NCBI GenBank assembly: GCA_037127255.1
Contig: JBANSL010000004.1
Location: 9,176,001-9,240,000 of the forward strand
DNA: 64,000 nucleotides
Source: Persicaria tinctoria
Lineage: Eukaryota; Streptophyta; Magnoliopsida; Caryophyllales; Polygonaceae
Direction of reading: 5' to 3'
Under the pieces are notes generated by a model that saw nothing but the letters and a program-made list of their open reading frames with translations, did not search any database and was not told the origin of the DNA. Shown here one piece after another: positions 25,001-38,366 of the stretch; the stretch's first letter is position 1, and each line of letters opens with the position of its first letter. The position numbers and the translations under genes are program-made.

Positions 25001-28000
25001 TTAATATGCATGCATCTTCATCTTCTTTTTATATTGGATTTCTTTTCATAATTTTTATTTATATTATCACTATTTTTTTAATTGTTATCCAAATTTATAT
25101 TCTATTTATTTAATTTGCAGATTTATAAAAGTTTACAATCGAGAATTTTAATTGGTCAACATATGCAAAAAAACCTAATGATAAAAGTGTGTATAATTTG
25201 ATTTGGTTAGTATAAAATATTTTTTTATGGATTCTTTTCATGTTATAAAAAATTATAACATTATCAAATACATGAAATTTTTTCATATTTAAATTTTTCT
25301 CAAATTTTATCTCTTCACTCATGGGTCTAGCTAGATTACTTTTTTTGCTATATAGTATATATTGTTTTTTAATAATAATATTTTGATTTAATTGTTGTTT
25401 GTAAAAACACCCTGTGCTATTATTCTATTCTTTTAAAAGTTTGTATAACGTGTTATTTTTTTTATTTACAAGTATAATATCACTATATTGTTTTGAACAA
25501 AATCACATGTCCCGGGCGTAGCACGGGTCTGCCTACCTAGTTTGAGAAATTACGGTGTTCAATAGGAATAGGAATTAAATGTTGATTCTGTATGAAAACT
25601 CATTAATTGCTTTCCAGTCTAAATATGAAAATCAAATTTCAGTTCTTCAACTTTTCTGCGATTTGCTTGCCCTCCATGCCTAACTGCCTTAATTGTGAGC
25701 ATCACAGGAATCCTGGACCATAGAATGTGAAAGTATATTTTCTAAATTAAAAAAGGGGAAGAAAAGAAAAAAGATAGTGTACTAAAAAGCGTGCCATTTC
25801 GGATATGGCGGGACCAGCTCTGTGTAGTGAGTTGCAGGATGTATTGATGTTCAGTGTTCACTAGTTTCATACGGTTCGTTATTGCGTTGCGGTGCACATG
25901 AGTGCAGTACTGCAGTCTATTAATGTGTTTACTTGTGATTTTAATATTCTGGGTATGTGTGATACGTATGAGATGAGATTCTTTATAACAATACTGATAT
26001 ACACAGGATTTTAGTATATGATAATTCATTGATATTCATATGGGATTGCATGGACTTGAAGACAAAACTTGTACTCCATATTAATTGGTTTTGGTGTTGA
26101 TAGAATGAATAATCCCATTTGGATGTAAATCAGATCATGCAAATATACACTGTCCGTGTCACTGATGTAAAAACTTTGAAGCCAAACTATAAACAGTATA
26201 GTTTTGTTTACTTAAGCTACCTTTATATTTATGTACAGATACTAATTACTAAATCTTTCAGAAAGGATTGGTGAAATTTCGTTGCTGGATAAACGTTTTT
26301 CTTTTCTTTCTTCCCTTTTGGTCAGAATAAACATCGTTTTCCAGGTCATTCTCAATAAATTGCACTATCTCTTGTGCTTTTAGTTTAGTGAACCTCAGAA
26401 GTTCAAACTCTGAGTCCACTCTATAGCCATGTGCTTGTGAGTTGCTACTGCTAGTTGTGACACTGACAGAGATATCATCCTATTATTTTCCTACTTTGCA
26501 TCTTTGAACCAGTAATTCTAGTAAATCTGTAGTTGGCTCATTCTCATTGATACAGGCTTCCATTTTTCTTACCTGATGTATTCTGGCTTCTCCAATCTCT
26601 ACTTTATTTTGGAAATACACTGAAATATCAGTGAAACCAACCTGTTTAATTGTTTATGGGTAATGCTATCATAACTTTCAGTAAATCACTATTGTACACT
26701 TTATAAAGCATAACATCACACAAAGATATCTTGAAAAGTCGTAGCACTCAGTTATTGTTTGATGGTATATGGAATGCATCAACAGTTTATTATGAAATTT
26801 TCATTTTCCAAGTATAATTTGATTCAATGAATTAACTGCATCTATTATCATTATACCAACTTGAGAGTGAAATCAATTATATATGACTGTCATATAATAA
26901 TGTAAGTTACTTCAAACTTGTACACAGGAGGATTTGGCAGTTACCTCTTTGGCATGAGTGAAACTATTGCTAAACAATCAGCTGATGACAGCTCTGCAGC
27001 GAACATCAAAAACCCGTCTCTGCACTGGATCATTGGATTTCTGTTTGTTGTCAGCTTCCTCGGTCTTTTCTCAGTTGTCCCCCTCCGCAAGGCATATGAC
27101 TATCAAAATCCCTGTGTCTATTTGTCATCAGCTTCCTTGCATTTTGATCTGATACTTGACTATTTCAATTCACTCTAACTTTGCCTTGTATATTCCAGAT
27201 CATGGTCATAGATTTCAAACTTAGTTATCCTAGTGGGACAGCTACCGCTCACCTTATCAACAGCTTCCACACTCCACAGGGTGCCAAACTGGCCAAGTAT
27301 GGTTTCATCTGTTGCATCCTTTTTTTTACCCCTCGGATTATTGGCATTTTAATACAGGCACATTTTTCCATTCTAGGACGCAAGTTAAAGCATTGGGAAA
27401 GTTCTTTACTCTCAGCTTCTTGTGGGGATTCTTCCAGTGGTTTTTCAAATCAGGGGAAAATTGTGGATTTGACAACTTCCCCACTTTTGGGCTCAAAGCC
27501 TACAAACAAAAGTATGTAATTTTCATATTCTTCCTGTGATTTTCTTTTTAGTCTAGTATCATTGATCTTATTTCGGCTGAATGGATATGCAGGTTTTTTT
27601 TCGATTTCTCAGCAACTTATGTAGGGGTTGGCATGATATGCCCTTACATTGTCAACATATCTCTGCTTCTGGGAGCAGTTTTATCTTGGGGCGTCATGTG
27701 GCCTCTTATTCACACTAAGAAAGGGCATTGGTACTCCGACCAGCTTGGTGAAAGCAGCTTCCGTGGTCTGCAAGGATACAAGGTAACTTCTAGTCCTTGA
27801 AGCATTATTTGTAAAAAGGAGAATCCATTGGCAAAGCTCATTCCTTTTCATCTAATTCGACAGGTTTTCATTGCTATCGCCATGATCCTTGGGGACGGTC
27901 TTTTCAACTTTGTTGTGGTTCTTTTCAGAACTGTAAGGGGTTTGTACAAGGAGTTCCATAACAAAAAGGCCACTAGTGGTATTCTCCCTTCTAATGGACA

Positions 28001-28985
28001 CCTTTCCCCTGACACCTCCGCTTCTCTTTCATTCGATGATCAGCGTAGGACTCAAATGTTTCTCAAGGATCAGATCCCGACGTGGATTGCAGTTGGTTTC
28101 TATATCGGCATAGCTGCTGTCGCTACTGTCATAGTACCATTCATTTTCCACCAGCTCAAATGGTACTATGTGATAGTACTATACATTGTTGCGCCGATGT
28201 TGGCATTTTGTAACGCGTATGGTTGCGGTCTTACTGATTGGTCCTTGGCATCTACCTACGGCAAACTGGCTATCTTTATCGTTGGATCATGGGCTGGAGC
28301 CAGCCACGGTGGGGTCCTCGCTGGACTTGCCGCCTGTGGTGTCATGATGAACATAGTCTCCACTGCTTCCGACCTAATGCAGGACTTTAAGACCGGTTAC
28401 TTGACCTTAGCCTCTCCGAGATCCATGTTCGTGAGCCAGCTGATCGGGACTTCAATGGGCTGTGTCATCTCACCCTGCGTCTTCTGGCTCTTTTACAAGG
28501 CGTTCCCTGATCTCGGGACCAGCGGATCCACCTATCCTGCACCGTATGCTCTAGTCTACCGCAATATGTCCATTCTCGGTGTTGAAGGCTTCTCAGCCCT
28601 GCCGACTCACTGCCTGACTCTTTGCTACATTTTCTTCATCGGAGCTATCCTTACCAACGCCATCAAAGAGGTCGGCAAGAACTACAATCAAGACTGGGTG
28701 AAGTTCATCCCTCTCCCCATGGCCATGGCAATTCCCTTCTACATCGGTGGCTACTTCACAATTGACATGTGTGTAGGCAGTTTGATCCTCTTCATTTGGC
28801 GCTGGAGGAACAGGCTCAAAGCCGACCTCTATGCACCTGCTGTCGCATCAGGCTTGATCTGTGGGGACGGTATCTGGACTCTTCCTGAATCGATCATCGC
28901 CTTGCTTGGTGTGAAAGCGCCTATTTGCATGAAGTTCTTGTCGCGATCCGACAACCTGAAAGTTGATACATTCCTGGGCAACTAG
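20698..28985 (+). CDS. YSL7: Yellow stripe-like (YSL) metal-nicotianamine transporter, YSL7-like clade
   Basis: Six exons: 20698-21088, 26928-27091, 27199-27296, 27377-27511, 27593-27782 and 27864-28985. They total 2,100 bp, giving 699 aa, the usual YSL size. Conserved YSL/OPT segments include [108 protein letters not shown] and [17 protein letters not shown], with many hydrophobic membrane segments. The family moves metal-nicotianamine chelates across plasma or internal membranes. The ICMKFLSR ending and IIPSLN region look closest to the YSL5/7/8 group, so the symbol is tentative. ATG 20698 is chosen because homology-like sequence starts there; the open frame extends upstream to 20413 without family resemblance. 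Intron 1 is 5.8 kb and transposon-filled. Intron 2 is GC-AG. The gene converges on the FTSH6-like gene, 221 bp away. Confidence 0.93.
21652..21735 (+). repeat. tRNA-like (SINE-head-like) segment in YSL intron 1, copy 1
   Basis: TAGCTCAATGGTTAGG resembles a Pol III A box and, 43 bases on, GAGTTCAAATCCC resembles a B box. A related block follows the same leader (ATGAAATATCAA) at about 23840-23920, where the B box is decayed. No cloverleaf is evident, so I read these as SINE or tRNA-derived repeat heads, not tRNA genes. Confidence 0.4.
22028..22069. repeat. (TA)n microsatellite in YSL intron 1
   Basis: About 20 perfect TA units within a very AT-rich stretch. Confidence 0.9.
24070..24305. mobile_element. 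Stowaway-type MITE in YSL intron 1
   Basis: A 236-bp element with ends CTCCCTCCGTTTCAAAATA and, inverted, CTCTCTCCGTTCCAAAATA, flanked by TA (24068-24069, 24306-24307). The two halves fold into a near-complete hairpin (for example GAGCGAAAAACTC with GAGTTTTTCGCTC). This is the classic Stowaway (Tc1/mariner) form, with no coding capacity. Confidence 0.9.
25511..25540 (+). mobile_element. Helitron 3' terminus in YSL intron 1
   Basis: CCCGGGCGTAGCACGGG forms a short hairpin and is followed ten bases later by CTAG and host T, the Helitron 3' layout. A related CCCGAGCGAAGCACG word occurs at 23637. The 5' end was not found; the element probably covers much of the AT-rich DNA to the left. Confidence 0.55.
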
Positions 28986-29206
28986 GAAACTCCTCCAGCT
29001 TTGTGAAATTGCTCAGCTACTACTCCTGTTTCATGACTTATGTTGCTCACTGTAGATTCTTCCTGCAACTTCATTCAGTAGTATCTAAACAGTTTGCATT
29101 TTAGAATTTGTATTTGGATTTACTGATGTAGCACTATGATAGAATCTTGCACTCTTTACACCTCAACCATCATGTATATTACAATTTACAGCACCAGCAT
29201 TACATT

Positions 29207-31766
<2,560 letters not shown>

Positions 31767-31835
31767 TTCTAAGGTTTTCTTGTGAAATCTGAATCCAAAC
31801 TCAAATGGGTAAAATCAGTTTCTAAGTTGAAGATC

Positions 31836-31970
31836 ATAAATAGAGCTGGGAAGATGAGAGGGAATTGAGATGTTTCTAGGACATACCACCATTTGATCAC
31901 CTGTCTTTTTCTATCTAATTTGGAGTTTTTTGTTGCTCTAATCTAATCAGTTCAATCTCCTAGAACATTC
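31836..31970 (-). promoter_or_regulatory. Candidate FTSH6 promoter with TATA-like box and heat-shock element
   Basis: On the minus strand, CTATTTATG (31835-31844) lies about 70 bp before the ATG. Further upstream, GAATGTTCTAGGA (31958-31970) reads as GAAnnTTCnnGGA, two perfect heat-shock half-sites and one with a mismatch. Known FTSH6 genes are heat-inducible, which makes this plausible. The same word is kept in the duplicated block at about 59796-59808. No transcript start was established. Confidence 0.35.
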
Positions 31971-32647
31971 ATAAAGTAGTACTAGTATTTTCAAAGTGGA
32001 AGGGTCTGGACTCTGGAGTGATCTGTTATTGTTTATCTGATGCAAAAGCTTGGGTGCATTTTCTGTGACATTAAAAAAAATAAGTTGTCTTTTTGGAAGG
32101 AAAATTTTCATTTCAGTGGACAAATGGTGAGGGGAAAGCGACCGTTAAGTTATATTTGACATGTACATCATTGGTTTGTCCTTATAAACCACTCTGAACT
32201 GTTCAACATTGGAGATGTTTGTTTGAAGTGCTAGCAGTTTTTGGCCATACATTGGGCAGTAGAATTAGAAACCAATTAAAGCTAATCAGCAATTTGGGAT
32301 GGCCCATTTGGCATTGATCCTTAGATGTGCCACTGCCATGTGTACATTACAGTAACATTAGGTGAATCTACACAAAATTTCAATGGCAAATTTCTCTCTT
32401 TTATAGTAATTCTCAACATTGATCCCAGCCAAGAAAAAAAACTCTCAACAAGCTTGGGAGATTGTTATGTCTCATACATGCTTTGATATTTTATCAAACA
32501 ATAATCAGACACTAAAATATCATTTTCAATCAACAAGGAGTATCAATCCAATACTCATATATATATATATATAAACAAAGTTAACCGAAATATACCAAAT
32601 TCGACCTACTCAAAACTACCGATGCCATCAGCTATTCAGCTATCTAC

Positions 32648-33766
32648 TTAATGCAGTATCAAGCTCTCAATGTATGGCCATGTCCAACTACCATATATGT
32701 TTGTCTTCCGTATGATCTTTTCTTCGTGGGTTTCAAGGTTGTGAGATATCACACCACTCGTTCCATTCAACAAGATCAGGGCATTGCCGTCCTTCCTTAG
32801 GAGGCATAAAAATCCATAGCTCCAAGCTAAACAATAGTTTTCAGGGGACAATGTATCAAAGGTGTGGCGTCGAGTCCAACTCAAGGAGCCTCCTAAGCTT
32901 TCCAACACCCATATAGATCCTACGGGACTCGACAGCTTAACCAATGCGAGTGAACTCCCACAATCAGTCAATGTGAGAGCGTGCAAGGCTGGATCGTCAA
33001 GCGGCAATCTGGTGCAAGCACATATTTGGCTCACCAAATCAAATGAAATCAATTTCGAATTCGCCGGAGATTCAGCTCCGGTTGCAAGGGCGTAAATAAC
33101 GCCCAAAAGACAAAAACTTTTATTATGTGGATCAGTAAAATTGAAGCCACCTTGAAACTCAAACTCAATCGTCTTCCACGAATTAGTTCCGACGGTGTAA
33201 ACCGCAATGTGACGAAAGCCACCGCCTTTCATCTTGACAAATGTGACCTGCTTGTAATCCTTAATAACCGGATCAAACCCTAAACCAAATTCCAATCGAT
33301 GCATTTGTTTGGGAAATTCAGGGGCGGGAGGAACGATTAGGGTTTTCCTAATAGAGGGGTTCCACAGCACTAATTCCGGTATGCCTTGGGTTCTGTGCAA
33401 CCACCAATGATTCAGCTTTAACATGAACAATCCATCAATTGAGCCGACAACATCCCTTTCTATCATATCGAATTCAGACGACTGAAGCTTAGTGGCTCTG
33501 AGAGTTTTGCTGCATCTGACAACGCATTCGACTTTGCCGCAATGCTCTTGTACGCCGAAGAGGTGGGATTGAAGGCGATTGTTGCTGAAATTAGTGAGAT
33601 GTAAGCGGGCGAAGTTGGGATCGGCGATCAAGGCCCGCCATGATCTCGACACGCAGCGGAACCGGAGCAAGGATTTGACGGGGAGCCTTGAGAGGATTTC
33701 GGCCCAGAGATCGTCGGGAACGTTGCGCTTCGTCCATTTCTTCAGACCTCGCCCCCGCTTCTTCAT
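32648..33766 (-). CDS. F-box protein with FBA-type C-terminal domain (copy A)
   Basis: Single-exon gene of 372 aa. The F-box is at about residues 14-58 (NVPDDLWAEILSRLPVKSLLRFRCVSRSWRALI), the segment that binds SKP1 in SCF ubiquitin ligases. The rest matches the plant F-box-associated domain: ELVLWNPSIRKTLIVPP, then LEFGLGFDPVIKDYKQVTFV and AVYTVGTNSWKTIEF. Substrate is unknown; these fast-evolving families include defence and development genes as well as many orphans. Its close paralogue at 60491-61642 has 383 aa and contains an extra EGFQTWRNG-like segment after EFEFQG. It lies 881 bp downstream of nothing else on this strand, with FTSH6 next in the same direction. Confidence 0.9.
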   Translation of the reverse strand: MKKRGRGLKKWTKRNVPDDLWAEILSRLPVKSLLRFRCVSRSWRALIADPNFARLHLTNFSNNRLQSHLFGVQEHCGKVECVVRCSKTLRATKLQSSEFDMIERDVVGSIDGLFMLKLNHWWLHRTQGIPELVLWNPSIRKTLIVPPAPEFPKQMHRLEFGLGFDPVIKDYKQVTFVKMKGGGFRHIAVYTVGTNSWKTIEFEFQGGFNFTDPHNKSFCLLGVIYALATGAESPANSKLISFDLVSQICACTRLPLDDPALHALTLTDCGSSLALVKLSSPVGSIWVLESLGGSLSWTRRHTFDTLSPENYCLAWSYGFLCLLRKDGNALILLNGTSGVISHNLETHEEKIIRKTNIYGSWTWPYIESLILH

Positions 33767-33806
33767 GGTAATCGCTCAATCTGCAAGTCTGCAACCCTAA
33801 AAAGCA

Positions 33807-33942
33807 TATACAGCAATTTAAACGAGTACTCCGTGAGGTTTTCCCAATAGATTCGATAATATACTAGTGTAATACCCGTGCCTTCGAGCTTGATTCATTT
33901 TAATTTGAACATCATTTTATATATCTATATAATACTATATTG

Positions 33943-33965
<23 letters not shown>
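33807..33965. other. AT-rich DNA with a possible minus-strand Helitron end
   Basis: Near 33866, ACTAGTGTAATACCCGTGCC read on the minus strand gives a CACGGG word ahead of CTAGT, resembling a Helitron 3' end. A (TA)n tract follows at about 33940-33963. Weak evidence only. Confidence 0.35.
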
Positions 33966-33973
<8 letters not shown>

Positions 33974-34109
33974 CTTGCACAAGGGTCACACTTTCTATTT
34001 AAAAAAAAATTAAAAATCCTAATTAATCTTAACCATCTATTTTCTCCCCATCAACTATCCAGATTCGTGCACAAGATACATTATAAGGAGTGTGCACTCT
34101 GGAACCACT

Positions 34110-34112
<3 letters not shown>
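33966..34112 (-). mobile_element. Inverted-repeat arm of a (TA)n-associated element
   Basis: The reverse complement of this 147-bp stretch matches 38365-38510 at about 95% or better (GGAGTGGTTCCAGAGTGCAC, TGTATCTTGTGCACGAATCT and on). It sits between two (TA)n tracts. It is either a small deletion derivative of the 38365-39677 element or one arm of a larger inverted structure. Confidence 0.55.

Positions 34113-34153
<41 letters not shown>
34113..34153. repeat. (TA)n microsatellite
   Basis: About 20 TA units separating the 33966-34112 arm from the next element. A matching tract lies at 38333-38364. Confidence 0.9.
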
Positions 34154-34157
<4 letters not shown>

Positions 34158-34712
34158 AGTGGTTCATGGGTACTCATCCCTTATTGAGTAAAATGAGAAC
34201 ACATCCTGAGCGTTGATTAATTGAAATGGGTGGCTGAGATTAATAGCCAATTTAACCTTTTTTCTTTAATTAAAAATCAGTGGGACCCACAAATTTTCTT
34301 GGGTAAATTCCTTTGGTAGTCCCTAACCTTTAAGGGTTAGCCACTATCAGTCCCTAACCTTTTTAAGTGTTAATTTTAGTCCCTAACCTTTTACATATTG
34401 CTACTATTGGTCCTTCCATCCAATTAAATGCCAACATTTTATTAAATGTACATTTTATAATTGTTTTTTCTAAATGAAAAACTATTTTAGTTATTGAGTC
34501 TCCTTATTAACTATTTTTATTTGTTATTTTAATACAAACTCTTGTATTAGAGTATAATTTATTATATTTTAAGATTTTGTACATATATATTCAAAATTTT
34601 ATTTGTAAATTATAACTTCACACAATGAATGTGTAATGATCATAGGTCTAAGGGTACCCTAATGGGTGTTGGTATCATATTGATGTATAAATACTCAATG
34701 GGTTGTATTACA

Positions 34713-34883
34713 TAGGGGTGGGCACAAATCCCGCAAATCCCGATCCCGTCCCGGTCCCATCCCGATCCCGGTGGGATTTAGGACAAAATAGCGAATCCCG
34801 TCCCGATCCCGTCCCGCAAAAATTATGCGGGACGAAACGCGGGACGATCCCGGTGGGATCCCGCAAATCCCGTCCCGTCCCGC

Positions 34884-34941
<58 letters not shown>

Positions 34942-35202
34942 TTTTATAATAATAATAATATTTTAATATTATAGAATAATAATAATATATTATTAGTATT
35001 ATTATTTTGAGCAAATATCATAATTATAATTATAATCATAATCTTCCATTTATAATAATAATAATAATATTTGTTTATAATAATAATATTATTATTATTT
35101 GAGCAAATATTATTTATAACTATAATAATATTTTTCAATTTATAATAATAATATTATATAATATTATAATTTAATTTAATAATAAGATTAATTTATAATA
35201 AA

Positions 35203-35236
<34 letters not shown>

Positions 35237-35369
35237 TATTATATCATATTATATTTTTTTCTTGTAAAGTATAATTATTTTATAATAATAACAATAAAAA
35301 TATGTAATATTATTTTATTTTATTTTTAATTATAACGTGGGATTTTTATTATTATTATTATTATTATTC

Positions 35370-35419
<50 letters not shown>

Positions 35420-36164
35420 CCCATTTAGAGTTACAAGAGGCAAATAGCTAATTAAATACGGTATTCTTCCCAACTATCAATCGATAATGAGACAATATTG
35501 GTGAATCTCGTCTCAATTCCTTTCCGTCCTGATCTTGTAAGATAATGTAGCCAAATATGTTGAACATTATAATTAATTATACAATCATTGTATGAATTAA
35601 TAATCGTATTACAATCATTGTGTGCCAAGTATCGAGATTTGTGCACGACAGCTGGTTATGGTTTCCTACCCTTCTCCTTCTCTTCGTTGGGAGAGTTAGA
35701 TACGGATGCGGTTGCCTTGCTGAAGCGGATTCAGAAATTCTCCGTATCTAAGGATGTTGGGGCTCGTGCTGCTGCTTATATTTTTACTAGACTCAGTTTT
35801 ATTATCGCTAAGGGAGTGGGTGCCCAGATAGTATCTCGGCTACCTACTAATTTCTTGTAAATAATAATAATAATAATAAATACAATAATAAAATAATAAT
35901 AATAATAATAATATTGAATAATATAGTTGAGAATAATACCGTATTCAACATATTATACTAAATAATGAATTATGAAAGCATTTTTCACTTTGCAAATTTA
36001 TATAATATTTTATTATTTTTATATGCGGGACAAGGCCCGTCCCGTCCCGATCCCGTCCCGTCCAGACACCATCCCGTCCCGAAAAAAAAATGTCAATCCC
36101 GTCCCGAAAAAATTTCACGGGACGAGTCCCGTCCCGGCCCAATCCCGTCCCGTGCCCACCCCTA
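34713..36164. mobile_element. hAT-type element nested in the MULE-like element
   Basis: Ends TAGGGGTGGGCAC and GTGCCCACCCCTA are perfect 13-bp inverted repeats. The 8-bp target duplication GTATTACA is perfect (34705-34712 and 36165-36172). Subterminal DNA is full of ATCCCGTCCCG words on both sides. Between them are long TAA/TTA microsatellites (34888-34940, 35200-35235, 35340-35420) and one unique coding-like island (35440-35860). There is no transposase, so it is non-autonomous, 1,452 bp long. Confidence 0.88.
35588..35860 (+). other. Coding-like island inside the hAT element
   Basis: A 90-codon open stretch in the middle of pure AT microsatellites has balanced codon use and a protein-like sequence (GELDTDAVALLKRIQKFSVS, then DVGARAAAYIFTRLSFIIAK and GVGAQIVSRLPTNFL). 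I do not recognise the family with certainty. It is likely a captured gene fragment or the last relic of a longer ORF; the apparent start codon is not meaningful. Homopolymer-rich flanks on both sides are non-coding. Confidence 0.4.
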
Positions 36165-36959
36165 GTATTACACAAGGCATTATACCAATAATCAAATACA
36201 TACTCTTAACCCTCTCATCTAATCTCTCTTTCCTCTTCCCTCAACCCCTCTAACCTCTATCTCTCTCAATCTCCTTCCTCTTCCTCTCTCAATCCCCATG
36301 GAAAGCTAAGCTTTCTCTATCCATGTCCTTTGGGACATAACAGAATGAGTTTTTAATGTGAAAATACTATATGTATTGATACATAATTAAAAAAAATTAA
36401 AATATATGACTTAAAATCCAATAGGAAGAAGTCCTATATTAAATTTATTTGGGCATTTTTTTAATTATCCTATTTAAAGGAATACATTTATTTTACATAA
36501 TTTATATGCTACATGTTTTTCAAAGATTGGTAAATGTAATAAGTACTCTATTTGTATCAAAATAGTGGATGCTTAACTTGTTGACACATTTTTTAATAAG
36601 TTAAAAACTACACATAAAATATTTTTTTAATAATTAGCAAGTGGGAAAAAATCAAATATTTTAAGATTAAGGTAATATTGAACGGGACCCCTAAAATTCA
36701 TTAGACGTAAGTCACGGAACCATTTTCTAATCTCTCTTGGATTTATTTAGAAAATTAAATAATTTTATTATTTAGTTTAATTAGAAAATAGACGTGAGGA
36801 CCAAATAGTAGCAATACCTAAAAGGTTAAGGACTAAAAGTAACACTTACAAAGGTTGGGGATCAATAGTGACTAACCCTTAAAGGTTAGGGACCACCAAA
36901 GGAATTTACCCAATTTCCTTCCTCACTTGCTGTGTTGGGGCGCGTGTACAAGCTGTTTT

Positions 36960-37240
36960 TAAATTATTCGACGGCATCGCTGGATTATTCGATTATATTG
37001 ACGGATTATGCTATTGTATCGTTGTATTTTTTAAATCGGCTATCATCTTGAAAACGCCTCTAAATGTTTACCTAAAAATTATTCAATGGTATCACTTGAT
37101 TATTCGATCGTATCACTTGATTATTCGATGGTACAACTTGATTATTCGATGATGTTGTAGTGTTATAACTAAAAATTATTCAATGGTATCACATCATTAT
37201 TCGATAGTATCCCATGATTATTCGATAGTATCGATGTATT
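36960..37240 (+). repeat. Irregular 20-25-bp minisatellite (ATTATTCGATGGTATCAC-type)
   Basis: The words ATTATTCGATNGTATCACTTG and AAAATTATTCAATGGTATCAC recur about ten times with drift. No coding content. Confidence 0.7.
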
Positions 37241-37661
37241 TTTAAATCATATGAATGGCAACATAAAAAACCACATTTCATGAAACACAAAATCGGTCCA
37301 TACATATGAATAATTCGGCTTTCCCCCCGAATATCTCCTTCAATCAAGCAATTAAATCAATTGCAAAAAAAAAGGATTTCAACTAATCACAAACCCTAGA
37401 CTCCAAGTCCACCACCATCGGAAACCTCCCCGACTGCAGATCCACCACCAGGGAGTCGCTCACCATCTCGCCTCGCTGGATTTCGACCTAAACCTCACCA
37501 TCTCTCTCGATCAAGGCCGCCCCCTCCCTCCTGTACTCAGCACCCAGAACCAGCCGCCACCACCACCTGCAGCACCATCATCGGCGACCTCCTTCCCAGA
37601 TCCACCCACCGGTGCACCCACGAACCACCACGCAGCACCATCGCCTTCGTCCGCCTTTGTC

Positions 37662-38237
37662 GTGCCTCACATATCCGCCTTCGAATGCCGGAAAGAGACC
37701 CATCTCCACCGTTGTTTGAGCCCCAATCGCTCGTCCACCCTCCGCCTCCGCCTAGCCCTCGCCCGATCGTCTCCCGACCCCTTCTCTTACGCAGCCACTG
37801 CCGTCACTCCTTTGCCCTCCAGATCCGGCCGCCTCTCACCACCTCGCCCAGATCCGGCCTCCCCTGAGCAGGATCTCCATCGCCATCGCCTTCGAATTTC
37901 GTTCGCCTTCGAGACAGAGAATCTTACCGGAGAAGGGCGATGTCGATTGAGGACAGGAGACTCGTCCGCCTTTGCCGCGCCTCACATATCCGCCTTCGAA
38001 TGCCGGAAAGAGACCCGTCGCCGCCGTTGTTTGAGCCCCAATCGCTCGTCCACCCTCCGCCTCCGCCTAGCCCTCGCCCGATCGTCTCCCGCCCCCTTCT
38101 CTTTCTCTAATTATCTAGGGTTAAAAAGGATCAATTTTGTCCAGGGGTGGAATTGGGGGTGTACACACGCGCCTTCTATAGAAGTGGGGGTGTATTTTTT
38201 TTCATTTTTTTTTTCAATTAATACAAATGCGGATTAA
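37662..38237 (+). other. GC-rich ORF-like cargo with an internal duplication
   Basis: From about 37390 to 38110 the DNA is strongly GC-rich compared with its surroundings. It contains a direct repeat of about 145 bp (37650-37794 and 37966-38110, about 93% identical; shared words CATATCCGCCTTCGAATGCC and CGCTCGTCCACCCTCCGCCT). The open frame of 191 codons is rich in Arg, Ser and Pro and resembles no family I know. I read it as captured host sequence, perhaps a leader or exon fragment, not as a proven gene. Confidence 0.35.
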
Positions 38238-38320
38238 TCTCAGCCATCCAATTGCCCTAAATCAATGGATGAGATCTGTTCTCATTTTACTCAATAAGGC
38301 TTGTTCTCATATGATCTATA

Positions 38321-38364
<44 letters not shown>

Positions 38365-38366
<2 letters not shown>

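Larger units (their letters stand above)
34301..36911. mobile_element. Nested MULE-like element with long terminal inverted repeats
   Basis: About 120 bp at the left end, starting GGGTAAATTCCTTTGGTAGT, is mirrored at the right end (GGAATTTACCC at 36901-36911). Both arms repeat the word GTCCCTAACCTTT. The 9-bp flanks AATTTTCTT (34292-34300) and AATTTCCTT (36912-36920) differ at one base, fitting a Mutator-type target duplication. It contains no transposase, and a hAT element is nested inside it. Confidence 0.75.
34155..38332 (+). mobile_element. Outer inverted-repeat element with nested insertions and GC-rich cargo
   Basis: The left end (GGGAGTGGTTCATGGG, then TTATTGAGTAAAATGAGAAC and GGCTGAGATTAAT) is matched in inverted orientation at the right end (about 38205-38310, with AATCTCAGCC and GTTCTCATTTTACTCAATAA). 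Arms are about 100 bp and moderately diverged. It is bounded on both sides by (TA)n. Inside are a nested MULE (34301-36911), a 22-bp minisatellite (about 36960-37240) and a GC-rich coding-like segment (37390-38110). The cargo suggests a Pack-MULE-like element; the exact ends are hidden by the TA tracts. Confidence 0.55.

Noticed and set aside
34823..35138. Tyr/Ile-rich frames of about 60 codons
   Set aside because: Translations of TAA/ATT microsatellites.
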